DNA from: Micrococcales bacterium
GTDB taxonomy: Bacteria > Actinomycetota > Actinomycetes > Actinomycetales > Microbacteriaceae
Direction: 5' to 3'
Assembly: GCA_947454255.1 (NCBI GenBank)
Contig: CANGIU010000011.1
Location: forward strand, 1-46,273
DNA length: 46,273 nucleotides
Shown here: positions 1 through 10,893 of the stretch, piece by piece
Position numbering within the stretch: position 1 is the first letter of the stretch
Layout: each line of letters starts with the position of its first letter
Made by a program: the position numbers and the translations under genes
Notes under the pieces: model-generated
What the model was told of the DNA's origin: nothing
The model's database searches: none
Seen by the model: the letters and a program-made list of their open reading frames with translations, nothing else

Positions 1-45
1 CAGTGATTAGATTTGCGGGGTTGAAAACATCTCTTGCCTTCGACA

Positions 46-2634
46 CTAGTCACGCCCCGTCAGCTGCCAAGCATCTTCGTCGCCTTCGTCTTCGTCGCCT
101 TTGGCTACAAAATCTGAATACTCGCCGGTCGCCATAGCTGCCCCATCAAGTGCGTCTGCAGCCTGCAGCACTTCTCTAGATGCTGTAGCGCCAGTTTCTC
201 CTCGCAATTGGGCAAGGACAACTGGAAGATCTTCTGGTCTAACCATGACATCTCTTGCCTTTGATCCTTCACTTGGACCAACGATGTTTCTCGACTCAAG
301 AAGATCCATTAGCCTTCCAGCTTTAGCAAAACCAACTCGAAGTTTTCTTTGCAACATAGAAGTTGATCCAAACTGAGAGGAAATAATCAATTCAGCAGCC
401 TGCAGCAATACTTCTAAGTCATCACCGATATCAGCATCAACTACACGAGACGCATGAACTTCATTCACGTCCGCACGATACTCAGGCTGCATCTGAATCT
501 TAACGTGAGACACAATTGCAGCCAGCTCCGCTTCCGTAATCCAAGCACCTTGAACACGCATTGGCTTGTTAGTGCCCATAGGTGAGAACAACGCATCGCC
601 CTGGCCAATAAGTTTCTCAGCTCCCGGCTGATCCAGGATAACTCTTGAATCTGTTAGCGAGGATACAGAGAAGGCTAAGCGACTTGGTACGTTGGCCTTG
701 ATCAAGCCTGTCACAACATCGACTGAAGGTCTTTGTGTCGCAAGTACTAGGTGAATACCCGCTGCTCTTGCAAGCTGAGTAATTCGGACAATTGAATCTT
801 CAACTTCACGGGGAGCCACAATCATCAGGTCCGCAAGCTCGTCGACAACGACAAGTAAATATGGGTATGGCTGAAGCTTTCTAGCTGAACCCTCAGGAAC
901 CTTTATCTCCCCTGCAACTAGCGCTCTATTGAAATCATCAACGTGCTTGAAGCCGAAAGACGCTAGGTCGTCATACCTGGCATCCATTTCCTTCACAACC
1001 CATTGCAAAGCCTCTGCAGCTTTCTTTGGATTAGTAATAATTGGAGTGATTAGATGCGGGACACCTTCGTAAGCAGCTAGCTCAACTCGCTTTGGATCGA
1101 TTAGAACCATCCGGACTTCAGCTGGTTTTGACCTCATCAATACAGATGAAATCATGGAGTTCACAAAAGATGACTTTCCTGCACCTGTTGCACCAGCAAC
1201 TAGCAAGTGCGGCATCTTGGCTAAGTTTGCAACTACATAGCCGCCTTCAACATCTTTACCGATTCCAATAGTTAATGGATGTTTGCTTTGTTGTGCGACT
1301 GAAGAACGGAGCACATCCCCAAGAGAAACCGTTTCTCTGTCCACGTTTGGAATTTCAATACCAATCGCCGACTTACCTGGAATTGGAGCCAGGATACGGA
1401 CCTCGTTACTTGCAACTGCATAAGAGATGTTTCCTGCAAGCCTTGTTACTGCCTCAACCTTCACTCCAGGTTTAACTTCCACTTCATAGCGGGTGACTGT
1501 CGGGCCTCTGGAGAATCCACTTACCTTCGCATCAACACCAAATTCAGTGAACACGGAATTCAATGATTCAACAACCGCGTCATTTGCTGCTGTCTTTGCT
1601 TTAGGAGGAGTTCCTGCAGCCAGCAATGATGCTGGTGGAAGAACATACGCACGTTTAGGTTTTACAACCTCAGCAGTTTTTGGAGCGGCGACGTCGTCTG
1701 CTATTACAACTGTTGTTGGGGCCTCTCCCACTACATCAATCGGCTCTGTAAGTTCAGAGGAATCAATAGCATCATCTACCGGAGCAACATCTTCAACGTT
1801 CTCACCAAAGATTTCCTCGAGTGAAACTGTTTCATCACCAGTAAGGACAGGGGTCTCGTACGCTTCTTTATCTTCAGATTTAGATCTCTTCCACCAAGGC
1901 ACTTTCGTGCCATCGAAAGCATCGTCTACTTCTTCCTCTTGCTTTTCCTCTCTTGGTTCATTCGAACCTGGGAAGAGGTGGTGGTAAAGCTCTTTAATTC
2001 TGGAAAGGATCTTGTTTGGAGCGGTCTTGGTCATGATTAGCAATGAACCAGCCGCCAAAATACTAACTACAGCTCCCGCACCCCACTCGGTAATTGTGTT
2101 GATAAACAAAACTGTAATTAACCAGCCGAATAGACCGCCTGCTTGAGCTAACTGCTCAACTCCCATAGATGGTTGAGGTCGGCTGCTGAAAAGATGGAAG
2201 AACCCGGCTGTGCTAATAAGCAAGACCACCCAGCCCAGCCCAACTCTGGAGTTATCTCGTTGAGTTGAAGGATGCCTCATCAAATACATCGAGAAAAGAA
2301 CTAAAACAACTGGCAATGCCACCGATAATTTTCCAAATAATAATCCAGCAGTGAAATTATTTAGACTCTGGCCAATTGGATCTGTCGGGAAAAACCAAAC
2401 ATCTATTGCTCCTGCAACTCCCAGAAGGAACAATGCAAATGGCGCACCATCTCTACGATCTTCTTTGGCAATCTTGTCTGAGCTGAGACTTCTGGCCAAC
2501 CAGCCAACAGTTGCAGCCCCTGCCAAATAGGTCCAAAGGACAAAGCGTAGGAAGACGTTTCGCTTATCTGTACTTTTTTGGGGACGGGTAGCACTGGCAC
2601 GAGGGCGTGGCTTAGTTGGTTTTCTTGTTGCCAT
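46..2634 (-). CDS. ftsK: DNA translocase FtsK
   Basis: Septal DNA pump that moves the chromosome termini during division. The 862-residue protein has an N-terminal membrane part with about four hydrophobic segments (roughly residues 28–205), an acidic linker (about 225–330) and the RecA-like motor. Walker [11 protein letters not shown] lies near residues 481–490 and Walker [11 protein letters not shown] near 595–605. The C-terminal ~60 residues resemble the winged-helix gamma domain that reads KOPS sites. I start at the ATG at 2634 (MATRK…), where GGAGG precedes it; the spacing is unusually short (about 1 nt). An in-frame TTG at 2664 would add ten residues. It lies 72 bp downstream of RNase J, as in many actinobacteria. 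The family call is secure; the exact start is less so. Confidence 0.95.
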   Translation of the reverse strand: MATRKPTKPRPRASATRPQKSTDKRNVFLRFVLWTYLAGAATVGWLARSLSSDKIAKEDRRDGAPFALFLLGVAGAIDVWFFPTDPIGQSLNNFTAGLLFGKLSVALPVVLVLFSMYLMRHPSTQRDNSRVGLGWVVLLISTAGFFHLFSSRPQPSMGVEQLAQAGGLFGWLITVLFINTITEWGAGAVVSILAAGSLLIMTKTAPNKILSRIKELYHHLFPGSNEPREEKQEEEVDDAFDGTKVPWWKRSKSEDKEAYETPVLTGDETVSLEEIFGENVEDVAPVDDAIDSSELTEPIDVVGEAPTTVVIADDVAAPKTAEVVKPKRAYVLPPASLLAAGTPPKAKTAANDAVVESLNSVFTEFGVDAKVSGFSRGPTVTRYEVEVKPGVKVEAVTRLAGNISYAVASNEVRILAPIPGKSAIGIEIPNVDRETVSLGDVLRSSVAQQSKHPLTIGIGKDVEGGYVVANLAKMPHLLVAGATGAGKSSFVNSMISSVLMRSKPAEVRMVLIDPKRVELAAYEGVPHLITPIITNPKKAAEALQWVVKEMDARYDDLASFGFKHVDDFNRALVAGEIKVPEGSARKLQPYPYLLVVVDELADLMIVAPREVEDSIVRITQLARAAGIHLVLATQRPSVDVVTGLIKANVPSRLAFSVSSLTDSRVILDQPGAEKLIGQGDALFSPMGTNKPMRVQGAWITEAELAAIVSHVKIQMQPEYRADVNEVHASRVVDADIGDDLEVLLQAAELIISSQFGSTSMLQRKLRVGFAKAGRLMDLLESRNIVGPSEGSKARDVMVRPEDLPVVLAQLRGETGATASREVLQAADALDGAAMATGEYSDFVAKGDEDEGDEDAWQLTGRD

Positions 2635-2706
2635 GCCTCCAAAAATAACAGCGACCCCTGTCAATACTGGGCAGGCAGGGCGGATTAGGTTACGCCGATG
2701 GCTTAG

Positions 2707-4386
2707 TTAGCCTTCAATAACAACGGGAATAATTACAGGTCTTCTGCGGTGACTGCGATTAACCCAGGTGCCAATAGTCCTGCGAATAACCTGCTGGAGA
2801 GCATAGGTATCCCTGACCCCTTCGCTTGCAGCCTCGGCTAGAGCCTTTTCAATTAAAGGTTTCACATCATCAAAAACGTGGTCATCTTCGGCATAAGCCT
2901 TAGCTCTAATCTCTGGCCCAACAATAATTCGACCTGAATCCTTGTCCATAACTGCAAAAATTGAAATAAATCCTTCTTGGGATAGCAATCGTCGGTCTCT
3001 TAGGTCATCTTCTGTGATCTTGCCCACGGTCTTGCCATCAACATAGAGCATTCCGCACTCCACTGCGCCCATAACCTGAGCTCTACCGTCCTTCAGGTCA
3101 ACTACCCAACCATCTTCAATAATGTGGACACGCTCGTCTGGTAACCCTGTTTGTTTGGCTAGATTGCCGTTTGCAATTAGATGCCTATATTCGCCATGAA
3201 CTGGTAGCGCATTCTTAGGCTTGAGCAAGTTGTAGCAATACAGAAGTTCACCCGATGCCGCATGGCCAGATACGTGCACCTTGGCATTACCCTTGTGCAC
3301 CACGTTTGCACGTAGCCTCGTTAATTGATCGATTACTCGATAGACAGCATTCTCATTGCCTGGGATAAGAGAAGAAGCGAGAATGACGGTATCGCCTTCT
3401 CCTACGCTTATTTCGTGCTCACTGTTGGCCATCTTGGATAGCACAGCCATTGGCTCTCCTTGAGAACCAGTACACATGTAGACAATTTGATTCTCGGGAA
3501 TGCTGGCAGCATCCTTCAGGTCGATAAAGATATCCTGAGGAGCTTTTAGATATTCAAGATCTTCCGCTATTTGCATGTTTCGGATCATAGATCTACCAAC
3601 CAGAGCAACTTTACGGTTATGGGCAGCAGCAGCGTTCAGGACTTGCTGCACCCTATGCACGTGAGATGAAAAAGATGCCACGATAACCTTGCCGGGTGTT
3701 CTAGAGATTACATCGTCGATAACTGGCCCGATGTCTTTTTCCAGCGGAGTAAAGCCAGGCACATCCGCGTTAGTGGAATCAGACATGAAAAGGTCAAGTC
3801 CCTCTTCTCCAATGCGAGCGAATGCCCGAAGATCTGTCAAGCGGTTGTCAAGCGGAAGCTGATCCATCTTGAAATCACCAGTGTGCAAAACAGAACCTGC
3901 AACTGTTCTAATTGCAACAGCTAGTGCATCTGGAATTGAATGGTTAACTGCAATGAACTCAAGGTCGAAGCCTGAGACAGATTTCCTGTCCCCTTCTCTA
4001 ACTACATATTGGTTGCCAATTATTTTGTGCTCTTTGAGCTTCGCGTCGAGAAAAGCCAAAGTCAGCTCTGAGCCATAGATTGGAATATCTGCTCGCATCT
4101 TTAGCAAGTAAGGAACACCGCCGATGTGGTCCTCGTGACCATGGGTGAGCACCATTCCAATGATGTCCTCCAATCGATCATTGAGGTAATTCAAATCGGG
4201 CAATATGAGGTCAACACCCGGTTGGTGCTCTTCAGGGAAGAGCACACCACAGTCCACAATCAGAATCTTCTTATCGATTTCAAAGACGGTCATGTTCCGC
4301 CCGATTTCACCGATGCCACCCAGAGGAATTATGCGAAGCACGCCAGCTTTCAGAGCTGGTGGATTCGGCAGGTTATCTAGCATCAT
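2707..4386 (-). CDS. rnj: Ribonuclease J
   Basis: Metallo-beta-lactamase/beta-CASP ribonuclease with 5'-to-3' exonuclease and endonuclease activity in mRNA decay and rRNA maturation. Length is 559 residues, normal for the family. The zinc-binding motif THGHEDHIGG is at residues 81–90, and HTGDFKMD and SDSTN supply further metal and active-site positions. Near the C-terminal third, HVSGHAASGEL is the beta-CASP histidine motif. The start ATG lies 2 nt after the dapA stop, so the two are probably cotranscribed; a second ATG follows directly and either could serve. The dapA–rnj order is common in actinobacteria. Confidence 0.96.
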   Translation of the reverse strand: MMLDNLPNPPALKAGVLRIIPLGGIGEIGRNMTVFEIDKKILIVDCGVLFPEEHQPGVDLILPDLNYLNDRLEDIIGMVLTHGHEDHIGGVPYLLKMRADIPIYGSELTLAFLDAKLKEHKIIGNQYVVREGDRKSVSGFDLEFIAVNHSIPDALAVAIRTVAGSVLHTGDFKMDQLPLDNRLTDLRAFARIGEEGLDLFMSDSTNADVPGFTPLEKDIGPVIDDVISRTPGKVIVASFSSHVHRVQQVLNAAAAHNRKVALVGRSMIRNMQIAEDLEYLKAPQDIFIDLKDAASIPENQIVYMCTGSQGEPMAVLSKMANSEHEISVGEGDTVILASSLIPGNENAVYRVIDQLTRLRANVVHKGNAKVHVSGHAASGELLYCYNLLKPKNALPVHGEYRHLIANGNLAKQTGLPDERVHIIEDGWVVDLKDGRAQVMGAVECGMLYVDGKTVGKITEDDLRDRRLLSQEGFISIFAVMDKDSGRIIVGPEIRAKAYAEDDHVFDDVKPLIEKALAEAASEGVRDTYALQQVIRRTIGTWVNRSHRRRPVIIPVVIEG

Positions 4387-4388
4387 GA

Positions 4389-5369
4389 TTATCTTGTTGT
4401 GCCAGCCACCTTAGGCAAAGCACCACCAGCTGCAGCATTACGGTCAGGTCTAAAGTTCTCAAAGCTCAAACCAGGGACTGTTCCAACTTCATCTATGTCA
4501 GCTTCGATGCGTGCGGCTTCTGACTCCTCTGGTCCAACAAGTGGCAATCGCACTCGAGGGCTTGCAATTAGACCTAGTCCATTCAAGATATATTTAGCTG
4601 CAACGGTGCCAGGCACGTGAGTCATCGTTGCTCTGACCAGAGGTTCAAGAGCATTGTGCACCCCAAGAGCTGAGTGGAAATCATTTGCATTGGTTGCATC
4701 AACCAAATCGCGATAAGCCTTAGGAGCAATGTTGGCTGTTACTCCGATCAAACCAGTTGCTCCGATTGCGATGTGTCCAAGCACGTTGCTGTCATCACCA
4801 GAGAAATAAAGCAAATCAGTTTCATTCAGAACCCGGGACACTTGAGCAAAATCTCCCTTGGCATCCTTGATTGCGACAACATTCGGGTGCTTTGCGGCAC
4901 GCAGAATAGTTTCGAATTGGATTGGAATACCAGTACGGCCTGGAATGTCGTAAAGAATCACAGGAAGGTCTGTGGCATCTGCAATGAGCCTGAAGTGAGT
5001 TAGAACACCAGCCTGAGTCGGCTTGTTGTAATAAGGGGTGACAATCATCACACCATCAGCTCCAGCGGCTTCACTTGCTTTGTATAGCTGGATGGCATGG
5101 GCGGTTTCGTTTGATCCACCACCGGTAATAATTTTTGCTCTGCCAGCTGCAACAGATTTACCAACTTTTACCAACTGTAGTTTTTCAGCATCAGTCAATG
5201 TGCTTGTTTCGCCTGTTGTTCCAGTGACCACAACGCCATCTGCACCATTTGAAATTATGTAATCAAGGTGCTTCTCGGTAGCGTCCCAATCGACTTCACC
5301 TTCTGAAGTCATAGGGGTTACCAGAGCCACCAGTACTTGGCCAAATAGGTCTTTATGTTTTTGCGACAT
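4389..5369 (-). CDS. dapA: 4-hydroxy-tetrahydrodipicolinate synthase
   Basis: Condenses pyruvate with aspartate semialdehyde, the first committed step of the diaminopimelate/lysine pathway, in the cytosol. The 326-residue TIM barrel shows GTTGE at residues 50–54, the catalytic tyrosine Y140 in VILYDIPGRTG, and the Schiff-base lysine K168 in VVAIKDAKGD. The C-terminus is about 25 residues longer than the shortest bacterial versions and ends in a Gly/Ala/Pro-rich tail. There is no Shine–Dalgarno sequence; instead TAATCT sits 6 nt before the ATG, suggesting a leaderless transcript. It appears to form a unit with rnj downstream. Confidence 0.96.
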   Translation of the reverse strand: MSQKHKDLFGQVLVALVTPMTSEGEVDWDATEKHLDYIISNGADGVVVTGTTGETSTLTDAEKLQLVKVGKSVAAGRAKIITGGGSNETAHAIQLYKASEAAGADGVMIVTPYYNKPTQAGVLTHFRLIADATDLPVILYDIPGRTGIPIQFETILRAAKHPNVVAIKDAKGDFAQVSRVLNETDLLYFSGDDSNVLGHIAIGATGLIGVTANIAPKAYRDLVDATNANDFHSALGVHNALEPLVRATMTHVPGTVAAKYILNGLGLIASPRVRLPLVGPEESEAARIEADIDEVGTVPGLSFENFRPDRNAAAGGALPKVAGTTR

Positions 5370-5375
5370 AGGTAA

Positions 5376-5381
5376 AGATTA
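5376..5381 (-). promoter_or_regulatory. Putative leaderless -10 box of dapA
   Basis: TAATCT on the minus strand, followed by 6 nt and then the dapA ATG. This spacing would place the transcription start at or next to the A of ATG. No clear -35 and no Shine–Dalgarno sequence are visible. Confidence 0.5.
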
Positions 5382-5386
5382 GCGGG

Positions 5387-6121
5387 CTATGGCGCTACTC
5401 GACCATTCTCGTTAAAAGCCTGATAGGTGTATGGCATTAGCTCTGCCCAGAAATCTTCCATCTTCTCCGCACACATCTCAATTTCACGTTGAGGGAATGA
5501 TGGGAAGTGAGTGCCTTCACGCTTGGTTCTAAGACTTAGGAAGTTCATCAAAGCTCTAGAGTTCATGGTCACATACATAGAAGAGTAAATGTTCAATGGA
5601 AGAACAATTCTTGCAACTTCTCTTGCAACTCCTGCTTCAAGCATGCGCTTATAGGACTCGTAGGCATGCTGTGAGGTAGTTCTTGATTCCTGCTCAACCA
5701 AAGCGATCTGCTCAGCACTGCCTGGCAGGAACTCATAGTGGCCAGCTTTTCCAACCTGCAAAAGATTGCGTTCAGGACCTGGAACATAGAACACTGGGTT
5801 TAGTTCCTTGTATCGACCTGATTCTTCGTTGTATGAAGCGATGCGGTGACGCATAAACTCACGGAAAACAAATATTGGTGCTTGGACATAGAAAGTCATT
5901 GAGTTGTGTTCAAAAGGGGAACCGTGACGATCACGCATAAGGTAGTTGATCAATCCCCTGCTGCGCTTCTCATCTTCACTAGCATCGGTGTGAGCAGCGG
6001 CTGCTTCTAGAGTTTGCTCGCCTTGGGTTGATACCCTAGCCGCAAAAAGAACATCGCTGTCAGATGCGCTCGAGCGCACCAACTCAACTGTTACATCACT
6101 ACGAAAAATAATCTCAGACAT
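5387..6121 (-). CDS. thyX: FAD-dependent thymidylate synthase
   Basis: Makes dTMP from dUMP using FAD, NADPH and methylenetetrahydrofolate, in place of ThyA. The ThyX signature RHRxxSxNxxSxR is present as RHRIASYNEESGR at residues 91–103, and the 244-residue length fits. It lies between dapB and dapA, with a small membrane protein just upstream. The start is supported by TAGGCT 6 nt before the ATG, which overlaps the stop codon of the upstream gene and suggests a separate leaderless promoter. No ThyA or dihydrofolate reductase is in the window. Confidence 0.97.
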   Translation of the reverse strand: MSEIIFRSDVTVELVRSSASDSDVLFAARVSTQGEQTLEAAAAHTDASEDEKRSRGLINYLMRDRHGSPFEHNSMTFYVQAPIFVFREFMRHRIASYNEESGRYKELNPVFYVPGPERNLLQVGKAGHYEFLPGSAEQIALVEQESRTTSQHAYESYKRMLEAGVAREVARIVLPLNIYSSMYVTMNSRALMNFLSLRTKREGTHFPSFPQREIEMCAEKMEDFWAELMPYTYQAFNENGRVAP

Positions 6122-6127
6122 TATTTA

Positions 6128-6133
6128 AGCCTA
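6128..6133 (-). promoter_or_regulatory. Putative leaderless -10 box of thyX
   Basis: TAGGCT, then TAAATA, then the thyX ATG on the minus strand. The hexamer overlaps the TAG stop (6131–6133) of the upstream gene. No Shine–Dalgarno sequence is seen. Confidence 0.5.
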
Positions 6134-6571
6134 CCCTTGTGATCTCGCTATTGCTTGACGCATTGCCGACCTGGCTCTTTTTCTATCACCGCAGGCATCA
6201 TAAATAAGCCCTAGTGCGAACCAGTTGCGCCAGTTGGACTCATCTGCCAAGGCCGCATCCTTATATTCTTGAAACTCTTGCAATGCCTCAGCCTTATTTG
6301 CCCTACCGGAAGGCAACACACCGAATTTGAACCTTGGCCAGGCGCCCTCTGCCTCAAGCTGTAAACCAAGCTTCTCAATTGCCATGCCAAAGCGAAGTTC
6401 GCGGTAAATGGTCCAAGCACCTATTAACGGCAAGAACAAGATGGCAAAGCCCATAATCTTGGCAACGATGTTTGGGTCTAATAGAAATAGGACACCTTTT
6501 TGACCAAGCAGCGCCAAATACATCACCACAAGTGCAGACATGACCACTGCACCTAGTTTTGCTGAAGTCAT
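6131..6571 (-). CDS. Small membrane protein with TPR-like tail
   Basis: Function unknown. The 146-residue protein has two N-terminal hydrophobic helices (about residues 5–28 and 38–58) followed by a soluble part. Its last ~35 residues (NWFALGLIYDACGDRKRARS…) look like one tetratricopeptide-type helix pair. Location between dapB (3-nt gap) and thyX resembles that of small conserved proteins in other actinobacteria, so it is probably a real gene cotranscribed with dapB. A membrane-anchored adaptor role is only a guess. Confidence 0.75.
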   Translation of the reverse strand: MTSAKLGAVVMSALVVMYLALLGQKGVLFLLDPNIVAKIMGFAILFLPLIGAWTIYRELRFGMAIEKLGLQLEAEGAWPRFKFGVLPSGRANKAEALQEFQEYKDAALADESNWRNWFALGLIYDACGDRKRARSAMRQAIARSQG

Positions 6572-6574
6572 AAC

Positions 6575-7294
6575 TTAGATTCCTAAGACTCTATCCAACC
6601 CAATGGTCAGTCCTGGATTTGAGGAAGCAAACCGAATTGAGTGCAAAATTCCAAGAGCATAAGCCTGCACAGAACTTACTTCGTGCGAAATATTGAGAAT
6701 TTCACTTGGGCCGGTAAGCAAGATCTCTTGTTTGGCAGACGCTCCGTCTAGACGAAGGCTGTGAACAGGAACACCAGATATGACCTGACCTCGGGCTTGC
6801 TGACCAACACCCTGAATAAGAGGCTGAACAAGACCTTCGGCTTTTCGACTTGATGAAATCATTTCTGCAGTCCTGATTGCTGTCCCGGAAGGTGAATCGA
6901 CTTTACCGGCATGGTGAGTTTCAATAATCTCAATTCCATCGAAGTGCTTAGCAGCCAAGGCTGCAAACTTTGAAGCTAAAACTGAACCAACAGAAAAATT
7001 AGGCACAATTACGACAGCGGATTCAGGATCTTTCAACGCTGAGCTCAGTCCTTCTGACCAGCCACTGGTTGCTACCAAAACATTTATCTTCTGCTCAATC
7101 GCAAATGCAACAATCTCTTTGCTTGCCTCAAGTTTGGTAGCTTCAAAGATGACATCTGCACCAATGGCATTGGTTAGCTCGCTCTTCGAATCAAGAGTTG
7201 AGTGAAGCTCGAGATCAGGTGCTCCGTGTATAACTTCCAGCGCTAACTTGCCCATCCGCCCGGTTGCTCCGATAACAGAAACCTTTATAGCCAT
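6575..7294 (-). CDS. dapB: 4-hydroxy-tetrahydrodipicolinate reductase
   Basis: NAD(P)H-dependent reductase, second step of the diaminopimelate branch. The 239-residue protein has the Rossmann motif GATGRMG at residues 9–15 and the DapB signature ETHHAGKVDSPSGTA: catalytic His127/His128, Lys131, and the SPSGT loop at 134–138. Many bacterial enzymes are ~265 residues; the shorter form, lacking part of the linker, is usual in actinobacteria. Start ATG chosen from the conserved MAIKVSVIGATG N-terminus; TAGGTT lies 7 nt upstream. Downstream are the small membrane gene, thyX and dapA. Confidence 0.96.
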   Translation of the reverse strand: MAIKVSVIGATGRMGKLALEVIHGAPDLELHSTLDSKSELTNAIGADVIFEATKLEASKEIVAFAIEQKINVLVATSGWSEGLSSALKDPESAVVIVPNFSVGSVLASKFAALAAKHFDGIEIIETHHAGKVDSPSGTAIRTAEMISSSRKAEGLVQPLIQGVGQQARGQVISGVPVHSLRLDGASAKQEILLTGPSEILNISHEVSSVQAYALGILHSIRFASSNPGLTIGLDRVLGI

Positions 7295-7301
7295 GAGATA
7301 A

Positions 7302-7307
7302 AACCTA
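7302..7307 (-). promoter_or_regulatory. Putative leaderless -10 box of dapB
   Basis: TAGGTT on the minus strand, 7 nt before the dapB ATG, within the 21-bp gap after the M16 peptidase stop. No Shine–Dalgarno sequence. Confidence 0.45.
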
Positions 7308-7315
7308 CCAATCCA

Positions 7316-8650
7316 CTAAACAAACTCATCAAACAAAGACTCTTTGATTTCACCAACAGCCACAAATGACTTTGGTGCATCAAACATCAATTTTGCCAAT
7401 TCTTGAACATCAGCTAATTGGACAGCTGCATAGCGAGCCAAAGATTCATCCAAGTCAATGAACTCCCCATCGGTCAGTTCTGCACCAGATAGCCTAGACA
7501 TCCTTGCCTGAGTACTCTCAAACTTTAGAGCCAACCCGCCAGAGATGTTTCCCTTAGCAAGTGAAAGCTCAGCCTCGGTAATACCATCAACAGATACCTT
7601 GCCAAGCTCTTCAAGCATTAACTTGATCACCTCATTGGATTTCTGTGGCGAACAACCCGCATACAAACCAAAGGCCGCTGCATCGCTATAACCCTGGTTG
7701 AAAGAGTAGACAGAGTATGCAAGACCACGCTTTTCTCTAATCTCCTGGAACAAACGTGAACTCATCCCACCACCTAAAACAGTGTTCAGGATAGCCATTG
7801 CATAGCGCCGTTTATCCCCGGCAACAAGTCCTTGGGAACCAAGAATTATGTTTGCTTGAGCATTTGGACGATTGATTACCTTTACCGATGGTGTTGGCTC
7901 AATAACCGCAGCTTCTTGGCTGCGCCAGTTTCTTGGAGTTGCCTTCAAACTGCTGTCCCAACCAGCTATCGCCAGATTCTCGGCAACCATTGCCAAAAGT
8001 GCATCATGGTCAACACCTCCGGCTGCAGTAATCACTACGTCTTCAGGACGATAGTTGTTTTGATAATGCTGCCAAACAGCATCTCTTGTGACAGCTTTGA
8101 TGGTCTCTGGCGTTCCACCGATAGGTCTACCTAATTCGTGACCACCAAGCACAGCTTCAAAAAAGCTTTCGTGGGCGACGTCCTGAGGATCATCATCATT
8201 CATTGCTAGCTCTTCAAGAATGACTGTTCGCTCATTTTCAAATTCAACTGGATCAATAACAGATGAAGTGAGCATGTCTGCAATGACTTGAACGGCAACT
8301 GGTATTGCTTTGTCCTGCACTCTTGCATAGTAAGAAGTGTGCTCTTTGCCGGTTGACGCATTCGATGCTCCACCAACGGAATCGAAAGCAACAGCAATAT
8401 CTAATGCAGTTCTGGTTTTCGTTCCCTTGAACAAAAGGTGCTCTAGGAAATGAGTTGAGCCATGGTGGCCGTCAACCTCATCTCTAGAACCCACTGCTAC
8501 TGCAAAGGAAACCGAAGCGCTCTGCGCTCCAGGCATTACTTCTGTTAAAACGCGAACACCGCTTGGGAGAACAGTTCGGCGTACCGTACTGCCTCCCGAA
8601 GCGGTGAACTCTAATTCGGGATTGTCAAGATTGAACTGAACTACGCTCAT
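7316..8650 (-). CDS. M16 family zinc metallopeptidase (PqqL/MPP-like)
   Basis: Zinc protease of the insulinase/processing-peptidase family. The inverted zinc motif HxxEH is present as H67-F-L-E-H71, followed by LLFKGT. An N-terminal catalytic M16 domain (about 25–170) is followed by the C-terminal inactive M16 domain containing a GGGMSSRLFQEIREKRGLAYS block near the middle. At 444 residues it is the usual bacterial single-chain length. It lies 14 nt after pnp, the standard actinobacterial arrangement, so probably shares its transcript. The physiological substrate is unknown. Confidence 0.92.
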   Translation of the reverse strand: MSVVQFNLDNPELEFTASGGSTVRRTVLPSGVRVLTEVMPGAQSASVSFAVAVGSRDEVDGHHGSTHFLEHLLFKGTKTRTALDIAVAFDSVGGASNASTGKEHTSYYARVQDKAIPVAVQVIADMLTSSVIDPVEFENERTVILEELAMNDDDPQDVAHESFFEAVLGGHELGRPIGGTPETIKAVTRDAVWQHYQNNYRPEDVVITAAGGVDHDALLAMVAENLAIAGWDSSLKATPRNWRSQEAAVIEPTPSVKVINRPNAQANIILGSQGLVAGDKRRYAMAILNTVLGGGMSSRLFQEIREKRGLAYSVYSFNQGYSDAAAFGLYAGCSPQKSNEVIKLMLEELGKVSVDGITEAELSLAKGNISGGLALKFESTQARMSRLSGAELTDGEFIDLDESLARYAAVQLADVQELAKLMFDAPKSFVAVGEIKESLFDEFV

Positions 8651-8664
8651 CTTGGTTTTGGAAT

Positions 8665-10893
8665 CTATTCTTCGTCTGAGCTGTCGTCAGAGGCAACTTC
8701 GCCTTCAACAACAGGAGAAAGAGAAAGCTTTCCACGATCATCAATCTTGGTAAGTTCTACCTGAATCTTCTGACCAACTGAAAGGACATCTTCAACATTC
8801 TCAACACGCTTGCCAGCTAGCTTGCGTAGTTCAGAGATGTGTAGCAGACCGTCTTTACCAGGGGTAAGTGAGATAAAAGCACCGAAGGTTGCAAGCTTCA
8901 CAACAGTTCCTAGGAATCGTTCACCGATTTCTGGTACGTGTGGGTTTGCAATTCCGTTGATCATCGCACGAGCAGCTTCAGCAGCTGGACCATCGGTTGC
9001 GCCGATGTATACAGTTCCGTCGTCCTCGATTGAGATATCCGCTCCAGTGTCTTCCTGAATCTGGTTAATCATCTTTCCCTTAGGGCCAATGACCTCACCG
9101 ATCTTGTCCACTGGAATCTTTACAGAGATAATTCGTGGAGCATTAGGTGACATCTCGTCAGGTTCGCTAATAGCCTGAGCCATTAGGTCCAAGATGCTCA
9201 AACGAGCATCCTTAGCCTGAGATAGAGCACCAGCAAGAACTGATGAAGGAATACCGTCTAGCTTGGTGTCCAACTGGATAGCTGTGATGAACTCTGAAGT
9301 TCCAGCAACCTTGAAGTCCATGTCTCCCAGTGCATCTTCTGCACCAAGGATGTCTGTCAAAGCAGCGTACTCAGTCTTACCATCAACAGTGTCTGAAATC
9401 AGACCCATTGCAATACCAGCAACAGGTGCACGAAGTGGAACACCAGCATTTAGTAGTGACAAAGTCGAAGCACAAACAGAACCCATAGAGGTTGAACCGT
9501 TTGAACCTAGAGCTTCAGATACCTGACGGATTGCGTAAGGGAATTCTTCACGTGAAGGAAGAACTGGAACCAACGCACGCTCAGCTAGAGCACCGTGACC
9601 AATCTCACGACGCTTAGGAGTTCCAACACGACCAACTTCACCAGTTGAATAAGGTGGGAAGTTGTAGTTGTGCATGTATCGCTTAGAGGTCACAGGAGAT
9701 AGTGAATCGATCTGCTGTTCCATCTTTAGCATGTTCAAGGTAGTGATACCCAAGATCTGAGTCTCTCCACGCTGGAAGATAGCTGAACCGTGAACGCGAG
9801 GAATAACAGCAACTTCACAATCGATCTTGCGAATGTTTGCCTTGCCACGACCATCGATACGGATACCCTCTTTTAGAACACGGGTACGAACTACATGCTT
9901 AGTAACAGACTTATATGCAGCTGAAACCTGGTTTAGCTGAGCTTCATCTAGAGTCTCTGCAAGCTTTTCCTTTACAGATGCTTTCAGTGCATCATCAGCA
10001 TTCTGACGCTCGGTCTTATCTGCAACCTGATAGATGCGACCTAGTTCTGCCTCTGCAAGAGCTGCAACAGCTGAGTAAACCTCATCGGTGTATGGAGCAA
10101 ACAGTGGGTAGTCTGCGGTTGGCTTTGCAGCCTCTGCAGCAACAGCCTGCTGAGCTTTTACCAACTGGGCAATGAAAGGCTTAGCAGCTTCTAGACCCTG
10201 AGCAACGATGTCTTCGCTAGGAGCAGTTGCGCCTTCGTTCTTGATTAGGTTCCAAGAAACTTCGGTAGCTTCTGCTTCAACCATCATGATTGCAACGTCT
10301 TCTTTACCGTTTTCGTTGATTACACGACCGGCAACAACCATGTCGAATACTGCACGCTCAAGCTGTGAGTGCTTAGGGAAAGCAACCCACTGACCATCGA
10401 TAAGTGCAACACGCACACCACCGATAGGACCTGAGAATGGTAGACCTGCTAGTTGGGTTGACATAGACGCTGCGTTGATTGCTAACACGTCATACATCTC
10501 GTCTGGGTGAATTGCCCAAACAGTAACAACAACCTGAATTTCGTTTCTTAGACCATCAGGGAATGATGGACGTAGTGGACGGTCAATCAAACGACAAGCC
10601 AAAATAGCTTCGGTTGATGGACGACCTTCACGACGGAAGAATGATCCTGGGATACGACCAGCTGCATACATTCTTTCTTCAACGTCAATAGTTAGTGGGA
10701 AGAAGTCGAACTGATCTTTAGGGGTCTTGCTTGCTGTTGTTGCTGAGAACAACATGGTTTCCTCGTCGATATAAACTGCAGCCGCACCTTGTGCTTGCTG
10801 AGCTAGACGACCGGTTTCGAAACGGATTACACGCTTACCGTGCTTACCATTGTCGATGATTACTTCTTGTGCTTTGATTTCTGGACCTTCCAT
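8665..10893 (-). CDS. pnp: Polyribonucleotide nucleotidyltransferase (PNPase)
   Basis: Phosphorolytic 3'-to-5' exoribonuclease of mRNA turnover. The 742-residue protein carries two RNase PH domains separated by the alpha-helical linker, a KH domain (about 589–648, with GPKGK at 603–607) and an S1 domain (about 657–726), then an acidic tail. The reading frame stays open upstream to 11070, but I start at ATG 10893: [11 protein letters not shown] matches actinobacterial PNPases and GGAGG lies about 4 nt before it. The 239-bp leader holds two stem-loops. The M16 peptidase follows 14 nt downstream. Confidence 0.97.
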   Translation of the reverse strand: MEGPEIKAQEVIIDNGKHGKRVIRFETGRLAQQAQGAAAVYIDEETMLFSATTASKTPKDQFDFFPLTIDVEERMYAAGRIPGSFFRREGRPSTEAILACRLIDRPLRPSFPDGLRNEIQVVVTVWAIHPDEMYDVLAINAASMSTQLAGLPFSGPIGGVRVALIDGQWVAFPKHSQLERAVFDMVVAGRVINENGKEDVAIMMVEAEATEVSWNLIKNEGATAPSEDIVAQGLEAAKPFIAQLVKAQQAVAAEAAKPTADYPLFAPYTDEVYSAVAALAEAELGRIYQVADKTERQNADDALKASVKEKLAETLDEAQLNQVSAAYKSVTKHVVRTRVLKEGIRIDGRGKANIRKIDCEVAVIPRVHGSAIFQRGETQILGITTLNMLKMEQQIDSLSPVTSKRYMHNYNFPPYSTGEVGRVGTPKRREIGHGALAERALVPVLPSREEFPYAIRQVSEALGSNGSTSMGSVCASTLSLLNAGVPLRAPVAGIAMGLISDTVDGKTEYAALTDILGAEDALGDMDFKVAGTSEFITAIQLDTKLDGIPSSVLAGALSQAKDARLSILDLMAQAISEPDEMSPNAPRIISVKIPVDKIGEVIGPKGKMINQIQEDTGADISIEDDGTVYIGATDGPAAEAARAMINGIANPHVPEIGERFLGTVVKLATFGAFISLTPGKDGLLHISELRKLAGKRVENVEDVLSVGQKIQVELTKIDDRGKLSLSPVVEGEVASDDSSDEE

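Noticed and set aside
1493-1987. 164-codon Ser/Thr-rich open frame on the plus strand
   Set aside because: Lies wholly inside ftsK opposite the acidic linker; low complexity explains the absence of stops.
4674-5003. 109-codon plus-strand frame opposite dapA
   Set aside because: It lies entirely inside dapA, has no recognisable domain, and its Cys/Ile-rich composition mirrors the antisense of conserved barrel codons.
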